A DNA stretch of 64,000 bases from CACIIZ01 sp045565285 (GCA_045565285.1 JBJLFR010000018.1:1-64000); one strand, 5' to 3'; counted from the stretch's first letter, positions 34,855 to 45,057 are shown. The notes: generated by a model from the sequence alone, not told the origin. Program-made: numbers and translations.

Positions 34855-36333
34855 ATGTCCGACTTTATTAAATTAAGTAACCTAGATAAAAATAACAAAA
34901 GTGATCTTGTTGAAAAGAATATAGAAATTCCTCAAAATATAGATGCAGAACAAGCTCTATTAGGAGCACTTTTAGTTAATAATGAGATTTTTGATAAAAT
35001 TAATCATATTTTAAAACATGAACATTTTTATGATCCAGTTCATCAAAGAATATATGAAATATGTGCTGAAAAAATTTCTCGTAACTCTTTAGCATCACCA
35101 GTAACATTGAAAACTTACTTTCAGGATGATCTAGGAATAGAAGAACTAGGAGGAGTTGCTTATTTAGCTAAACTAGCTGCGTCTGCAATTTCTTTGTATG
35201 CTTCAACTGATTATGCTAAATTGATAAGTGAGCTAGCATTGCGCAGAAGTCTAATTAATCTGGGACGAGAAATCTCAGAAAAAGCCTCAATAATGACTAT
35301 CGAAGAAAATGCAGAAGAACAAATTTCCAATGCTGAACATAAACTTTACAACATTGCTGATAAAGGAAATGAGACTACAGGGTTTACGCATCTCGTAAGC
35401 GCTTCTAAAGAGGCAATTGATATTGCAAATAAAGCTTATCAGAAACAAGGAGGTATATCTGGTATTTCAACAGGTCTGATTGATTTAGATAAAAAGCTAG
35501 GCGGTCTTCATTCTTCGGATCTACTCATAATAGCAGGGAGACCTTCTATGGGAAAAACGTCTCTTGCTACCAATATGGCATTCAGCATTGCTAATTCATT
35601 TGAAAAAAAAATTAATGATGATGGAAGTAAAATCTTAATAAATGGTGGAGTAGTTGGATTTTTTTCACTAGAAATGTCCTCTGCTCAATTAGCTACAAGA
35701 ATTTTATCTGAAAATTCTAAAGTACCCTCAGACAAAATTAGAAAAGGTGATCTTTCAGAAGAAGATTTTAGAAATTTTATAGAAGCAGCTCAAAGTCTTG
35801 ACCAGTGTCCTCTTTACATTGATGATACTGCAGCACTAACTATCTCTGCTTTAGCCGGAAGAGCTAGAAGATTAAAGAGAATGTATGGATTAGATGTTCT
35901 ATTTGTAGATTATTTACAACTTATAAGACCATCTACCAACCGTGATAGTAGGGTTAATGAAATTTCAGAAATCACTCAAGGTCTTAAATCCATAGCTAAA
36001 GAATTAAATATCCCTGTAGTTGCACTTTCACAATTATCTAGGCAAGTAGAATCTCGTGATGATAAAAGACCACAATTATCTGATTTAAGAGAGAGTGGTT
36101 CAATTGAACAAGACTCCGATGTAGTAATGTTTATTTTCAGAGAAGAATATTATAAAGAAAGAGAAAAACCGGATGAACACGATGTAGAAAGTTTCTTAAA
36201 ATGGCAAGAGGACATGAGCAGGTTACATGGTAAGGCTGAATTAATAATTGGCAAACAAAGACATGGACCAATAGGAACAGTTGAACTATCTTTTCAGAGT
36301 AGATTTACAAGCTTTGGAAATTTGGCAAAATAG
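34855..36333 (+). CDS. dnaB: Replicative DNA helicase DnaB
   Basis: Hexameric fork helicase. The ATG at 34855 has GGAGGT five bases upstream, so it is preferred over ATG 34843 (492 residues). The N-domain starts IPQNIDAEQALLGALL; the RecA-like domain has Walker A GRPSMGKTS near residue 230, Walker B VDYLQLI and the QLSRQVE/RPQLSDLRESGSIEQDSD motif with the arginine-finger region after it. No intein is present. Confidence 0.96.
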   Translation: MSDFIKLSNLDKNNKSDLVEKNIEIPQNIDAEQALLGALLVNNEIFDKINHILKHEHFYDPVHQRIYEICAEKISRNSLASPVTLKTYFQDDLGIEELGGVAYLAKLAASAISLYASTDYAKLISELALRRSLINLGREISEKASIMTIEENAEEQISNAEHKLYNIADKGNETTGFTHLVSASKEAIDIANKAYQKQGGISGISTGLIDLDKKLGGLHSSDLLIIAGRPSMGKTSLATNMAFSIANSFEKKINDDGSKILINGGVVGFFSLEMSSAQLATRILSENSKVPSDKIRKGDLSEEDFRNFIEAAQSLDQCPLYIDDTAALTISALAGRARRLKRMYGLDVLFVDYLQLIRPSTNRDSRVNEISEITQGLKSIAKELNIPVVALSQLSRQVESRDDKRPQLSDLRESGSIEQDSDVVMFIFREEYYKEREKPDEHDVESFLKWQEDMSRLHGKAELIIGKQRHGPIGTVELSFQSRFTSFGNLAK

Positions 36334-36364
36334 AATTTAATTCTTTCTTAAATAAAGTAAAAAA

Positions 36365-37405
36365 ATGAATGGAACAATTAAGATCAATCTTAAAAATGTC
36401 AAAAAAAACTGGCTTTATCTTAATAAATTTTCGAAAAAAAATACTGAGATAGCTGCAGTAATTAAAGCTAATGCATATGGTCTTGGAGCAAATGAAATTG
36501 CATATAGTCTATGGGAAGCTGGGAATAGGTCTTTTTTTGTTGCAACAACTGAAGAAGCTATTGATCTCAATAAAGTTTTACCTAAAAATAGAAAAATATA
36601 TATATTAAATGGATATGATAAAAAATATAATAAAGTATTTAATGAGTTTGATTTAATACCCGTTTTAAATTCACCACTTCAGTTAACCTCGTTCATTGAA
36701 GACAATAAAAATTTAAGAGTATGTATTCAAATTGATGTTGGTATGAAGAGATTAGGTTTTCAGTTAGAACAACTTTATGAAAATGAAAATACTATTAAAA
36801 AATTGAATCTAGATTTAGTTTTAGGACATTTAACCACCGCTATAGATCCTAAAAATGATAATAATGAACTTCAACTAAAAAAATTTAGGGAATTTACTAC
36901 TAATTTTCCTTTTATAAAAAAATCATTAGCTGCATCTCATGGAATTTTTATAAATAAAAATTATCACTTTGATTTAACCCGCCCTGGAATTGCATTATTT
37001 GGAGGTATTAGAAATTATAATATTATGGATGTAGTAAATATAGAGTTACCAGTACTACAAACTCACTTTTTGTACCCCGGAGAAGGTGTTGGCTACGGAT
37101 TGACTTATGTTTGTAAAGAGAAAAAAAAAGTAGCAACATTAGCTGGAGGATATGCTGATGGTTTGACTAGAAACTTTTCTAATATTGGATTTCTATATCA
37201 TAATAAAATTCCATGCCCAATATTAGGAAATATTTCTATGGACTTAGTAACTGTTGATATTTCTCATTTGAATACAGTACCAGAAAAATTAACTTTTGTA
37301 GGACCAAATCAATCAATAAACGATTTATCAGATATTGCAAAAACTATAAGTCATGAAATTTTGATAAATTTAGGAAATCGATTTTCAAGACACTATCTAA
37401 CTTAA
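36365..37405 (+). CDS. alr: Alanine racemase
   Basis: PLP enzyme giving D-alanine for peptidoglycan. The 346 residues have the PLP lysine K34 in VIKANAYGLG, QIDVGMKRLGF, RPGIALFGG and the C-terminal domain GYADGLTR, NISMDLVTVDIS. Follows dnaB directly, a common alphaproteobacterial order. Confidence 0.94.
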   Translation: MNGTIKINLKNVKKNWLYLNKFSKKNTEIAAVIKANAYGLGANEIAYSLWEAGNRSFFVATTEEAIDLNKVLPKNRKIYILNGYDKKYNKVFNEFDLIPVLNSPLQLTSFIEDNKNLRVCIQIDVGMKRLGFQLEQLYENENTIKKLNLDLVLGHLTTAIDPKNDNNELQLKKFREFTTNFPFIKKSLAASHGIFINKNYHFDLTRPGIALFGGIRNYNIMDVVNIELPVLQTHFLYPGEGVGYGLTYVCKEKKKVATLAGGYADGLTRNFSNIGFLYHNKIPCPILGNISMDLVTVDISHLNTVPEKLTFVGPNQSINDLSDIAKTISHEILINLGNRFSRHYLT

Positions 37406-37413
37406 TTAAAAGT

Positions 37414-38214
37414 ATGAACATAAATAAACAAAATTTTTATTTTATAATTCCTAGATTGATTGGTAGAAGTACAATAGAATTTATAACTGCAATTGGTACA
37501 GTTACTTCTTTTTTAATTTTTGCTATCTGTAAAGCCTTAATTCCTCCTTTTTATATAAATGAATATCTAAAACAAATCATTAGAATAGGGTTAGCATCAT
37601 TACCTGTGGTTGGACTTACTGCTTTCTTCACAGGAGGAGCACTTGCACTACAAATTTATTCAGGTGGAACAAGATTAAATGCTGAAAGTGCTGTACCATC
37701 TATTGTAGCAATCGGTTTTCTAAGAGAATTAGGACCTGTTCTATGCGGTTTAATGGTTGCTGGCAGGGTTTCAGCAGCAATAGCTGCTGAATTAGCAACT
37801 ATGAAAGTCACAGAACAGATTGATGCTTTAACTACTTTAGCAACAGATCCAGTTAAATTCCTAGTAAGTCCTAGAATAATTATAACTACAATTTTTCTAC
37901 CTATTTTGACAACTATCGGTAATATAATTGGAATATTTGGAGGTTATTTAATAAGTATCAAGAGATTAGGATTTAATCCTACTCTTTATATTGAAAGTAG
38001 TATAAAATATATTGAATTTAGCGATATTTTCTCAAGTCTTATTAAAGCCGCAACATTTGGTATGATTATTTCAACTATGGGTTGTTATTTTGGGTTTAAA
38101 GCTTCTAGGGGTGCATTAGGAGTAGGAAAAGCCACAACAGATGCAGTTGTATTTTCTTCTATTTTAATACTAGCTTTTAATTACTTTTTAACAGAATTAC
38201 TCTTCAGAACATGA
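37414..38214 (+). CDS. mlaE: MlaE-type ABC transporter permease
   Basis: Inner-membrane permease of the Mla retrograde phospholipid transport system. The 266 residues match the MlaE/YrbE family: GGALALQIYSGG, then RELGPVLCGLMVAGRVSAAIAAELATMKVTEQIDAL, and a C-terminal GCYFGFKASRGALGVGKATTDAV. It ends inside the start of mlaF (ATGA overlap). No mlaD or mlaC gene is adjacent; alr-mlaE-mlaF without mlaD is also seen in Rickettsia. Confidence 0.92.
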   Translation: MNINKQNFYFIIPRLIGRSTIEFITAIGTVTSFLIFAICKALIPPFYINEYLKQIIRIGLASLPVVGLTAFFTGGALALQIYSGGTRLNAESAVPSIVAIGFLRELGPVLCGLMVAGRVSAAIAAELATMKVTEQIDALTTLATDPVKFLVSPRIIITTIFLPILTTIGNIIGIFGGYLISIKRLGFNPTLYIESSIKYIEFSDIFSSLIKAATFGMIISTMGCYFGFKASRGALGVGKATTDAVVFSSILILAFNYFLTELLFRT

Positions 38215-38954
38215 ATAATAAAAATAATAAATTAGCGCTGGAAATCAAAAATTTATCTAAAAAATTTGAAAATAAAATGATTTTAGATGATTTAAATATT
38301 AAAATCCCAACGGGAAAATCTATTGGAGTTATGGGGCCATCAGGTACTGGAAAATCCATTTTATTAAAATGTATTTTAGGTTTGACTAAATATGAGGGAA
38401 AAATATTCTATAATGGAAATCTTTTAGGAAAACAAAATAGAGAAAAATTGTACAATGGTTCAGGAATGCTTTTTCAAGGTGGAGCACTTTTTGATAGTTT
38501 GAATGTTTGGCAAAATATTGCATTTAAGATGGTTAATAATAGATATTCTTACTCAAAAAAAGATTCTATTTCAGTTGCAGAAAAGATGCTTAATGAAGTG
38601 GAGTTAGGAACAGAAATTTTAAGAAATATGCCTTCAGAATTATCTGGTGGCATGCAAAAAAGAGTTGCTCTAGCACGAGCTATTGTTAATAAACCTAATC
38701 TATTGTTTTTTGATGAACCTACTACTGGATTAGATCCATTGACAACAAAAGCTATTAATAAATTGATATTAAACTTAATTAATAAAAAAAATGTTACTTC
38801 TATAATTATATCTCATGATCCCCAATCCATACAAAAAATATGTGATGAAGTAATTTTCTTAACTAATGGAAAAATTGAGTGGCACGGTAATGTAAAAGAA
38901 ATGTTAACTTCAAAACATAAAATGCTTAAAGATTATTTAAATTCAAATAGATGA
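38211..38954 (+). CDS. mlaF: MlaF-type ABC transporter ATP-binding protein
   Basis: ATPase partner of MlaE. The 247 residues have Walker A GPSGTGKS near residue 44, signature LSGGMQKRVALARA, Walker B LLFFDEPTTGLDP and the ISHD switch histidine. Its ATG overlaps the mlaE stop by four bases. Confidence 0.93.
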   Translation: MNNKNNKLALEIKNLSKKFENKMILDDLNIKIPTGKSIGVMGPSGTGKSILLKCILGLTKYEGKIFYNGNLLGKQNREKLYNGSGMLFQGGALFDSLNVWQNIAFKMVNNRYSYSKKDSISVAEKMLNEVELGTEILRNMPSELSGGMQKRVALARAIVNKPNLLFFDEPTTGLDPLTTKAINKLILNLINKKNVTSIIISHDPQSIQKICDEVIFLTNGKIEWHGNVKEMLTSKHKMLKDYLNSNR

Positions 38955-38988
38955 GTATAAATTGAATTAGACGGATTTAGGTAAACAT

Positions 38989-39570
38989 ATGGAATTTGAT
39001 AATAATATTGTAGATATTATTAGTTTAGTAATAGTAGCTATATCAATGATCCTAAGTTTTTCTAGAGGATTGATAAGAGAATGCTACACGGTTATAGCTT
39101 GGATATTATCTTTTTTTTCTGCAATCCAATTTGGACCCAAAATTTTGCCTTTAATTTTAGGTGTCCCATTTCTTGAAGATTTCTTATTAGGAAATTGTCC
39201 TTTAGCAATGTTAGTATCCTATATTGTTACTTTTGTTTTATCGATTACAGCCTTTTCAATAGTAATAATTGTTTTAAATATATCCAAATCAAAAGAAAAC
39301 CAAACAATTATGAACAGTATAGATAAATTTGGAGGAGTATTATTCGGTTTTATGCGTTCTATAATAATTTTGTTGCTTCTTTTAATTCTTACACAAGATT
39401 TTTTACCTGATTTTAATTTTAAAAGTGACATTAATAACTCAATTAATAAATCTTTAACATCTAATTTTCTTGAACCTTCAAAAAATTATTTATCAGATTT
39501 TATTTATAAAAATGGTGAAAAATGGCTTAAAAATAGTTATGATTTTGTATTAAATAATAAATGCTTATAA
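38989..39570 (+). CDS. cvpA: CvpA family membrane protein
   Basis: 193 residues with about four transmembrane helices and the CvpA opening VDIISLVIVAISMILSFSRGLIRE, then a second half FGGVLFGFMRSIIILLLL. Colicin-V-production-type proteins are linked to envelope integrity and purine metabolism, but the exact role is unknown. In alphaproteobacteria it often sits between radA and purF; neither is here. Confidence 0.82.
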   Translation: MEFDNNIVDIISLVIVAISMILSFSRGLIRECYTVIAWILSFFSAIQFGPKILPLILGVPFLEDFLLGNCPLAMLVSYIVTFVLSITAFSIVIIVLNISKSKENQTIMNSIDKFGGVLFGFMRSIIILLLLLILTQDFLPDFNFKSDINNSINKSLTSNFLEPSKNYLSDFIYKNGEKWLKNSYDFVLNNKCL

Positions 39571-39587
39571 AATAAATTTAAAAAAAA

Positions 39588-40277
39588 ATGAGTAAAAAAA
39601 AATATTTTAAAGATAAAATTGCTCTTGTAACTGGTTCTTCTAGGGGGTTCGGTTACGCAGCCGCCTTACAATTAGCAAAAGCAGGAGCTGACCTTATAAT
39701 TACTGCACGAACTGTCGGAGCATTAGAGACTCTATCCGATAAAATTCTAAAATACGGTGGGAAAGTTACTGTAGCACCTTTAGATCTAAGAGATCAAAAG
39801 CATACACAATTATTTTGTAAAACCCTTTATGAAAAGTTTGGAAAAATAGACTTTTTTATTCACTCAGCTTTTTTAGCAGTACCAATGGCACCGATTGAAA
39901 CTCTAGATGAAAAGGATATTTTAAAATATTTTGAATCAAATACTTTCTTGACACAAAGAGTGATTAAATTAATTCATCCTTTACTAAAAATACAAAAAGA
40001 TAGCATTGCTGTTTTTATTCATGACAATACAAAAAAAAATAATAAAAAATTTTTAGGTGTTCACAATGCAATCCAAGCAGCTTCAAAAGAAATTGTAGAG
40101 TCATACTCAAAAGAAACAAGCAGGATTGGACCAAAAGTATTAATTTTTGAACCTCTATATATGCCCACAAAATCTAGAGCAATAATGTTTCCAGGTGAGG
40201 ACAAAACAAAATTAAGCTCTTGTGAAAACGAGGCGAATAAATTGATTAAATTATTAATACATAAAACTAGAAACTAA
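39588..40277 (+). CDS. SDR-fold protein lacking the catalytic tyrosine
   Basis: 229 residues with a clear Rossmann motif VTGSSRGFGYAAALQLA near residue 14, so NAD(P) binding is likely. The NNAG motif is IHSAF and the catalytic YxxxK is Q163-x-x-x-K167, and no serine is in the usual place before it. It is therefore probably not a normal dehydrogenase; it may bind a cofactor or act as a scaffold. It overlaps the convergent der by four bases. Confidence 0.75.
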   Translation: MSKKKYFKDKIALVTGSSRGFGYAAALQLAKAGADLIITARTVGALETLSDKILKYGGKVTVAPLDLRDQKHTQLFCKTLYEKFGKIDFFIHSAFLAVPMAPIETLDEKDILKYFESNTFLTQRVIKLIHPLLKIQKDSIAVFIHDNTKKNNKKFLGVHNAIQAASKEIVESYSKETSRIGPKVLIFEPLYMPTKSRAIMFPGEDKTKLSSCENEANKLIKLLIHKTRN

Positions 40278-41713
40278 TCCTTAATATAAGGATTATTTCC
40301 GACCCTAAAGCTTAGTCTTATAGGAACATTTTTAAAACTAAATTGATCTCTTATACTATTGAAAAGAAATCTCCTGTAATTTTCTGGAACATCAAGTCTT
40401 GAGGAAAATATTAAAAAATTTGGAGGCCTTGACTTTATTTGAGTAATATATCGAAGTTTTAATCTTCTACCCTTTAACATTGGTGGAGGATGCTCTAAAG
40501 TTTTAATTTGAAGCCAATTATTTAATTTTGACGTAGTAAATCTTTTTTCCCAATTCTTTTTAGCTGCAACAATAGTATCCTTAAGTCTCTCAATACCTTC
40601 ATTTCTTAAAGCAGAGATTGCAACCAAAGAAATATCCCCAAATTGAGGTAATGATAATTTTATTTTATTTTTTAATTTATTAATTTTTTCTTTTTTATTT
40701 TTTTCTAAATCCCATTTATTGAGAACTAAAATTAAACATCTACCTTCATTCTCAATTAAATTTATTATTTTTAAATCTTGTGAATCAAATGCTTTTTCGC
40801 TGTCCAACAACATAACAACTACTTCAGAAAATTTAATAACTTCAATTGATTTACGCACTGATAATTCTTCTAACCCTTTTTGAATTTTACTTATACGCCT
40901 CATGCCAGCAGTATCAATTATCTTAAAATCTTCTCCCATCCAATTCAAATCCACTAAAATAGGATCAGTAGTTGTACCAGACTTTGGACTGGTTACTACT
41001 CTTTGTTCCTTCATAATAGTATTTAACAAGGTTGATTTTCCAACATTGGGTCTACCAACAATTGCCAATTTTATAGGCTCTTTTTTTGAACTTAACTGTT
41101 TGTTAGTGATCAATGATGAATAAGGATCAACAAAAAAAAAATTTCTTTGTAAATTTGTTTCAGATGAAATTTTTTCATCTTCATTTAATTTAGTTTTTTG
41201 TGATTTTAAAAATTTTAATATTCCATTTTTTAAATCATCAATCCCTAATCCATGGACTGCAGATATTGGAAAAGAATTTTCTAGGCCTAATGAAAGTGAA
41301 TCCCAATAACCTTCCATAGTATTTTTGTTATCATGCTTGTTGCTTATTAGGAAAGTTTTAAAATGAAATTCTCTTAAATAATTAGCAAATTCAATATCGT
41401 TATTAGTTAACCCACTTTTTGAATCTACTACAAAAAGTATTAAATCACAATCTGCTAAAAGATTTTCATTTTTTGACTTTATATCTTTTTGTAAAAATTT
41501 TTCTGGTGTTAGCAAATCACAACCGGCAGTATCAAATAATCTTACTAATTGATTACTAAGGTAAAAATCATAATATTTAAAATCTCTTGTTGTTCCCGGA
41601 TTATTATCTGTAATAGATTTAGTCTTATTTAGTAACCTATTAAATAAAGTAGATTTACCAACATTAGACCGTCCAATTATTAAAATATTAAATGAGGCCA
41701 ACTTTTTCACCAA
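40274..41713 (-). CDS. der: Ribosome-associated GTPase Der (EngA)
   Basis: Double GTPase for 50S assembly. The 479 residues have G-domain 1 (GRSNVGKSTLFNRL near 13, DTAG, NKHD) and G-domain 2 (GRPNVGKSTLLNTI near 220, DTAGMRR, NKWDL), then a KH-like tail (PPMLKGRRLKLRYITQIKSRPPNFLIF). Upstream on the same strand are bamB and the YfgM-like gene, as in other alphaproteobacteria. Confidence 0.95.
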   Translation of the reverse strand: MVKKLASFNILIIGRSNVGKSTLFNRLLNKTKSITDNNPGTTRDFKYYDFYLSNQLVRLFDTAGCDLLTPEKFLQKDIKSKNENLLADCDLILFVVDSKSGLTNNDIEFANYLREFHFKTFLISNKHDNKNTMEGYWDSLSLGLENSFPISAVHGLGIDDLKNGILKFLKSQKTKLNEDEKISSETNLQRNFFFVDPYSSLITNKQLSSKKEPIKLAIVGRPNVGKSTLLNTIMKEQRVVTSPKSGTTTDPILVDLNWMGEDFKIIDTAGMRRISKIQKGLEELSVRKSIEVIKFSEVVVMLLDSEKAFDSQDLKIINLIENEGRCLILVLNKWDLEKNKKEKINKLKNKIKLSLPQFGDISLVAISALRNEGIERLKDTIVAAKKNWEKRFTTSKLNNWLQIKTLEHPPPMLKGRRLKLRYITQIKSRPPNFLIFSSRLDVPENYRRFLFNSIRDQFSFKNVPIRLSFRVGNNPYIKD

Positions 41714-41730
41714 AAATTAAATGAAGTTTA

Positions 41731-43029
41731 TTAATTAAAAGCAATAATTTTACCTGATTTAGTAACAACAAATAGTTTATTATGGACTGCAAAAGGCCTA
41801 TATATAGCCTGACTTCCTAACCTAAATTGAAAAATTTCTTTACCAGAAGATGGATCAAATTTTCTTAAATATTTATCAGTACCTGTAATCCACAAAAAAT
41901 TACCAGCTAGAGTTGGTCCAAAAAATTTGTTTTTTGAAATATTCGAATTTGAAATATTCCTAGACCAAATAACTTTACCACTATTTTCGTCTATTCTAAC
42001 TAATTTCCCTTTTGTTGAAACCAAAAATAGAGAACCTCCATTTATTAAAGGAGTGCTATTTGATCCAATTGAAACACTCCATAATTTTCTTCCATTTTTT
42101 AAATTTAAGGCTAATAATTGACCAGAAGAGCTGATAATAAAAATTTTATTAGATTTGATTACAGGGCTGCCACCAAAATCACCTATTACAGAATAAGCCT
42201 CTCCTTTATTACCTTTATCAAAAGATACTCTCCATTGTTCAGATCCATTATTTGCTCGAACGGCAGTTAGTTGCCCTGAGCTAAAAGGTAAAAGTAATTT
42301 ATTGTTTTTTAAAGCTGGTGAAACCCCTTTTGACAAAAGCGTAGGTCTTGTGGCTCCTTCTAAGGTCCAAATCGTTTCACCTTTTTTATCAAGCGCTATA
42401 GCTAAATCACTAGCATTTATAATAAAAATTTTATTATTAGAATAAATTGGAGCACCTCGAAATGGAGAGTCAAACCTCTTTTTCCATTTAATTGATCCAG
42501 TTGAATCAATAGAAAAAATTTCCCCAAACCCCGTAGCTACGAATAAATTATCTTTATGGATTAAAATACCACCTGAATGATGAGTGTCCTGATTTTTTTC
42601 TGAAGTGGGGGCTAGATTTTTAACCCATTTTATTTGACCATCAAGATTTAAAGAATGGAGATTAGCCCTACCATCCAGTATGTAAATATTTTTACTTGAA
42701 AAAATAGGGGCAGATATACTACCTCTAATTTTAATCCTAGTTTCCCATAATTTAGTTAATGGAGTTTCAAATTTTGAATGTTCCAATAGATGAGTTGGTC
42801 CATTTTCTACTTGTTGCTGAGATTTAATACTTTTTTGAGGACTTAATTCAATATTTTTATCATTGTTTGTTAAATATGTTTCCATTTCTTGTTGATACAA
42901 ATCTAACCGCTCCCCCTCAATATTTTTATTATTAAAACAAGATAATAAAGGAAAACACAAAATAAAAAGTAATAATTTCAATGCACTAGAGGATAATTTA
43001 TATTTTTTTTTAAAATATAGCAAATTCAT
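41731..43029 (-). CDS. bamB: Outer membrane assembly factor BamB-like lipoprotein
   Basis: Beta-propeller lipoprotein of the BAM complex. The signal peptide ends in a lipobox LLSC near residue 31, then PQQ-type repeats such as KGETIWTLEG, NGRKLWSVS and SGKVIWSRN recur about every 40 residues. 432 residues, similar to alphaproteobacterial BamB. It sits between der and a YfgM-like gene. Confidence 0.86.
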   Translation of the reverse strand: MNLLYFKKKYKLSSSALKLLLFILCFPLLSCFNNKNIEGERLDLYQQEMETYLTNNDKNIELSPQKSIKSQQQVENGPTHLLEHSKFETPLTKLWETRIKIRGSISAPIFSSKNIYILDGRANLHSLNLDGQIKWVKNLAPTSEKNQDTHHSGGILIHKDNLFVATGFGEIFSIDSTGSIKWKKRFDSPFRGAPIYSNNKIFIINASDLAIALDKKGETIWTLEGATRPTLLSKGVSPALKNNKLLLPFSSGQLTAVRANNGSEQWRVSFDKGNKGEAYSVIGDFGGSPVIKSNKIFIISSSGQLLALNLKNGRKLWSVSIGSNSTPLINGGSLFLVSTKGKLVRIDENSGKVIWSRNISNSNISKNKFFGPTLAGNFLWITGTDKYLRKFDPSSGKEIFQFRLGSQAIYRPFAVHNKLFVVTKSGKIIAFN

Positions 43030-43069
43030 TAATTAAATTCTCATTTGTTTTACTTTTTTTCAGATTTAT

Positions 43070-43711
43070 TCATTTGATAAGAGTTTCTAAAATAATTTTT
43101 AAATTTTTAAGCCTATTATTTAGTGAAAATGAATTTGATAATTCTGGTTGTACAATGTTAATTTCTTGCAATGCTTCTTTAAATAAACCTTTTTCTAAAT
43201 ATAAATCAATTTTTCCTTCCACAGCTAATAACCTAAAGGGTTTATCCGGACCAGAAAGCTCATTTAAAATTTGAAACTTTTCATCATAAGTACTATTACC
43301 AAGATAAAATTGATAAAATAACGATAAATCTCTTAAAACTTGAGGAGAATTTTCATTGTTTTCAATATTTTTTAAATATAGTAATTTCTTTTCTATATTA
43401 TTTTCATTATCAAGAAATATTGGACTTAATGCAGCTAAAATACTTCCTGGTTTATTTTGTTCGATATAAGCGATATATTCATCAAAATTTTGATCTTCAG
43501 AAATTTTTTTAAATGCTAAATTTAACTCATCACCATTCAGTTGGTAATTAATTTTTTCATTATTTTTTTTCCACTCATTAAAAGCCACAGCAGAAATAAT
43601 TAATACGATGAAAACAATACCAAACCATAAATATTTTTTTAAATATTTAAAAAGTTTATCACGACGAACTTCTTCACTTACTTCCTTTATAAATGAATCA
43701 TTTAAACTCAA
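43070..43711 (-). CDS. YfgM-like TPR membrane protein
   Basis: 213 residues: a cytoplasmic N-terminus, one transmembrane helix near residues 25-48 (LWFGIVFIVLIISAVAFNEW) and a TPR-like periplasmic part ending in alternating hydrophobic helices. This is the YfgM/DUF2133 ancillary SecYEG-associated type, and the neighbourhood with bamB and der fits. Assigned by topology and context more than by motifs. Confidence 0.72.
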   Translation of the reverse strand: MSLNDSFIKEVSEEVRRDKLFKYLKKYLWFGIVFIVLIISAVAFNEWKKNNEKINYQLNGDELNLAFKKISEDQNFDEYIAYIEQNKPGSILAALSPIFLDNENNIEKKLLYLKNIENNENSPQVLRDLSLFYQFYLGNSTYDEKFQILNELSGPDKPFRLLAVEGKIDLYLEKGLFKEALQEINIVQPELSNSFSLNNRLKNLKIILETLIK

Positions 43712-43918
43712 TATAAAATCTCCTAATTAAAAAGTATTAATTTAACTGTATCTTCGTTCAAAAACTATAAATAAATGTTGAAATCTACTAGAATTAATCA
43801 AATAAACATCTAAATATAAATTAAGTGATAGATACCTAAGAAATCAAGTTTGTCTACAATTAAATTATAAAATCATAAATGTAAAAGAATTAAAATTATT
43901 AATAAGGAATTTTAACTA

Positions 43919-43954
43919 ATGACAACTCAACTATTTGGCCTGTTTTATTTATGA
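43919..43954 (+). CDS. Possible 11-residue leader peptide before the RND adaptor
   Basis: ATG at 43919 has AAGGA ten bases upstream and reads MTTQLFGLFYL, with its TGA overlapping the ATG of the adaptor gene (ATGA). The adaptor start itself has no ribosome site. Coupled translation through the short frame is therefore plausible. It may also be chance. Confidence 0.35.
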   Translation: MTTQLFGLFYL

Positions 43955-45054
43955 AATTAATTTCAATATTTGTAGCAGTTATAGTAGCATTTTCATTATA
44001 TTTTTTAATAGTTGATCGAAAATCTCTTATCATTTTTCTTGAAAGGTTTCAAAGTAAAGAAAATGTAACCACAATTTCAAATAAAAATAATGAAAGCTTA
44101 GAAAGTACAATTTCTAAAAAAGAATTACCCTTTGTAATTGTAAAAAAATCAGTAGCAGAACAAACTGAAAATATACTTATACTTAGAGGGCGTACTGAGG
44201 CAATCAGAAAAGTAGAGGTGAGGGCTGAGGTTAATGGAGGAGTAATTTCTAAACCAAGGCTAAAAGGATCCAGAATTCTTGAAAATGAGACATTATGTGA
44301 GATAGCTGCTGGTACGAGATATGTAACACTAAATGAAGCAAAAATGAGGCTATTAGAAGCCGAAAAAAAATCAAATGTAGTACAATCATTAGGGGAAAAA
44401 GGTTACAGTACTGAAACTAATAAATTGACTCAAAAAACAATTTTAGAAGCTGCCAAAGCTTCACTAGCAAGAGCAGAGTATGAAATATCCAAGTTGATAA
44501 TAAAAGCTCCTTTCCCTGGTATTTTGGAGGACAATACTGCTGAACTTGGGAGTTATTTAAATATGGGTTCTTTATGTGGAACTATAATTGATTTAAGTAA
44601 AATAAAGTTAATTGGGTATATTCCAGAGCTAAAAATTAGGGAAATCTCTTTAGGTTCTAAAGCTTATGGAACTACTGTTTCTGGATTTTCTACTCAAGGA
44701 ACAGTGAATTTTATTTCAAAACAAGCTGATCTTATTACTAAAACTTTTAGGGTTGAAATATTAGCAGATAATTATGAAGAACTTATTAGAGACGGAGAAA
44801 CGGTAGAAATTAGTATTAACTTAGAAAATAATAAAGCTCATTTATTACCTCAGTCTGTACTTACCCTTAATGACGAAGGTCAAATAGGAGTAAGAGCAGT
44901 AATTAATAATTATGTAGATTTCTTCAAAGTTAATATTTTAAGAGATCAGGAAAACGGTTTACTTGTCACCGGGTTACCTGAAAAAATAGATGTAATTACA
45001 GTAGGTCAAGAATTCGTATTAAGTGGACAAAAAGTTAATATTTCATATGAGTAG
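43951..45054 (+). CDS. RND efflux periplasmic adaptor subunit
   Basis: Membrane-fusion protein linking the RND pump to an outer-membrane channel. 367 residues: one N-terminal transmembrane helix (LISIFVAVIVAFSLYFLIV), a barrel-sandwich half (VRAEVNGGVISKPRLKGSRI), a short hairpin and the second half (IKAPFPGILEDNTAELGSYLNMG), then the beta-barrel domain. Directly followed by its permease, three bases on. No outer-membrane factor gene is nearby. Confidence 0.9.
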   Translation: MKLISIFVAVIVAFSLYFLIVDRKSLIIFLERFQSKENVTTISNKNNESLESTISKKELPFVIVKKSVAEQTENILILRGRTEAIRKVEVRAEVNGGVISKPRLKGSRILENETLCEIAAGTRYVTLNEAKMRLLEAEKKSNVVQSLGEKGYSTETNKLTQKTILEAAKASLARAEYEISKLIIKAPFPGILEDNTAELGSYLNMGSLCGTIIDLSKIKLIGYIPELKIREISLGSKAYGTTVSGFSTQGTVNFISKQADLITKTFRVEILADNYEELIRDGETVEISINLENNKAHLLPQSVLTLNDEGQIGVRAVINNYVDFFKVNILRDQENGLLVTGLPEKIDVITVGQEFVLSGQKVNISYE

Positions 45055-45057
45055 ATA

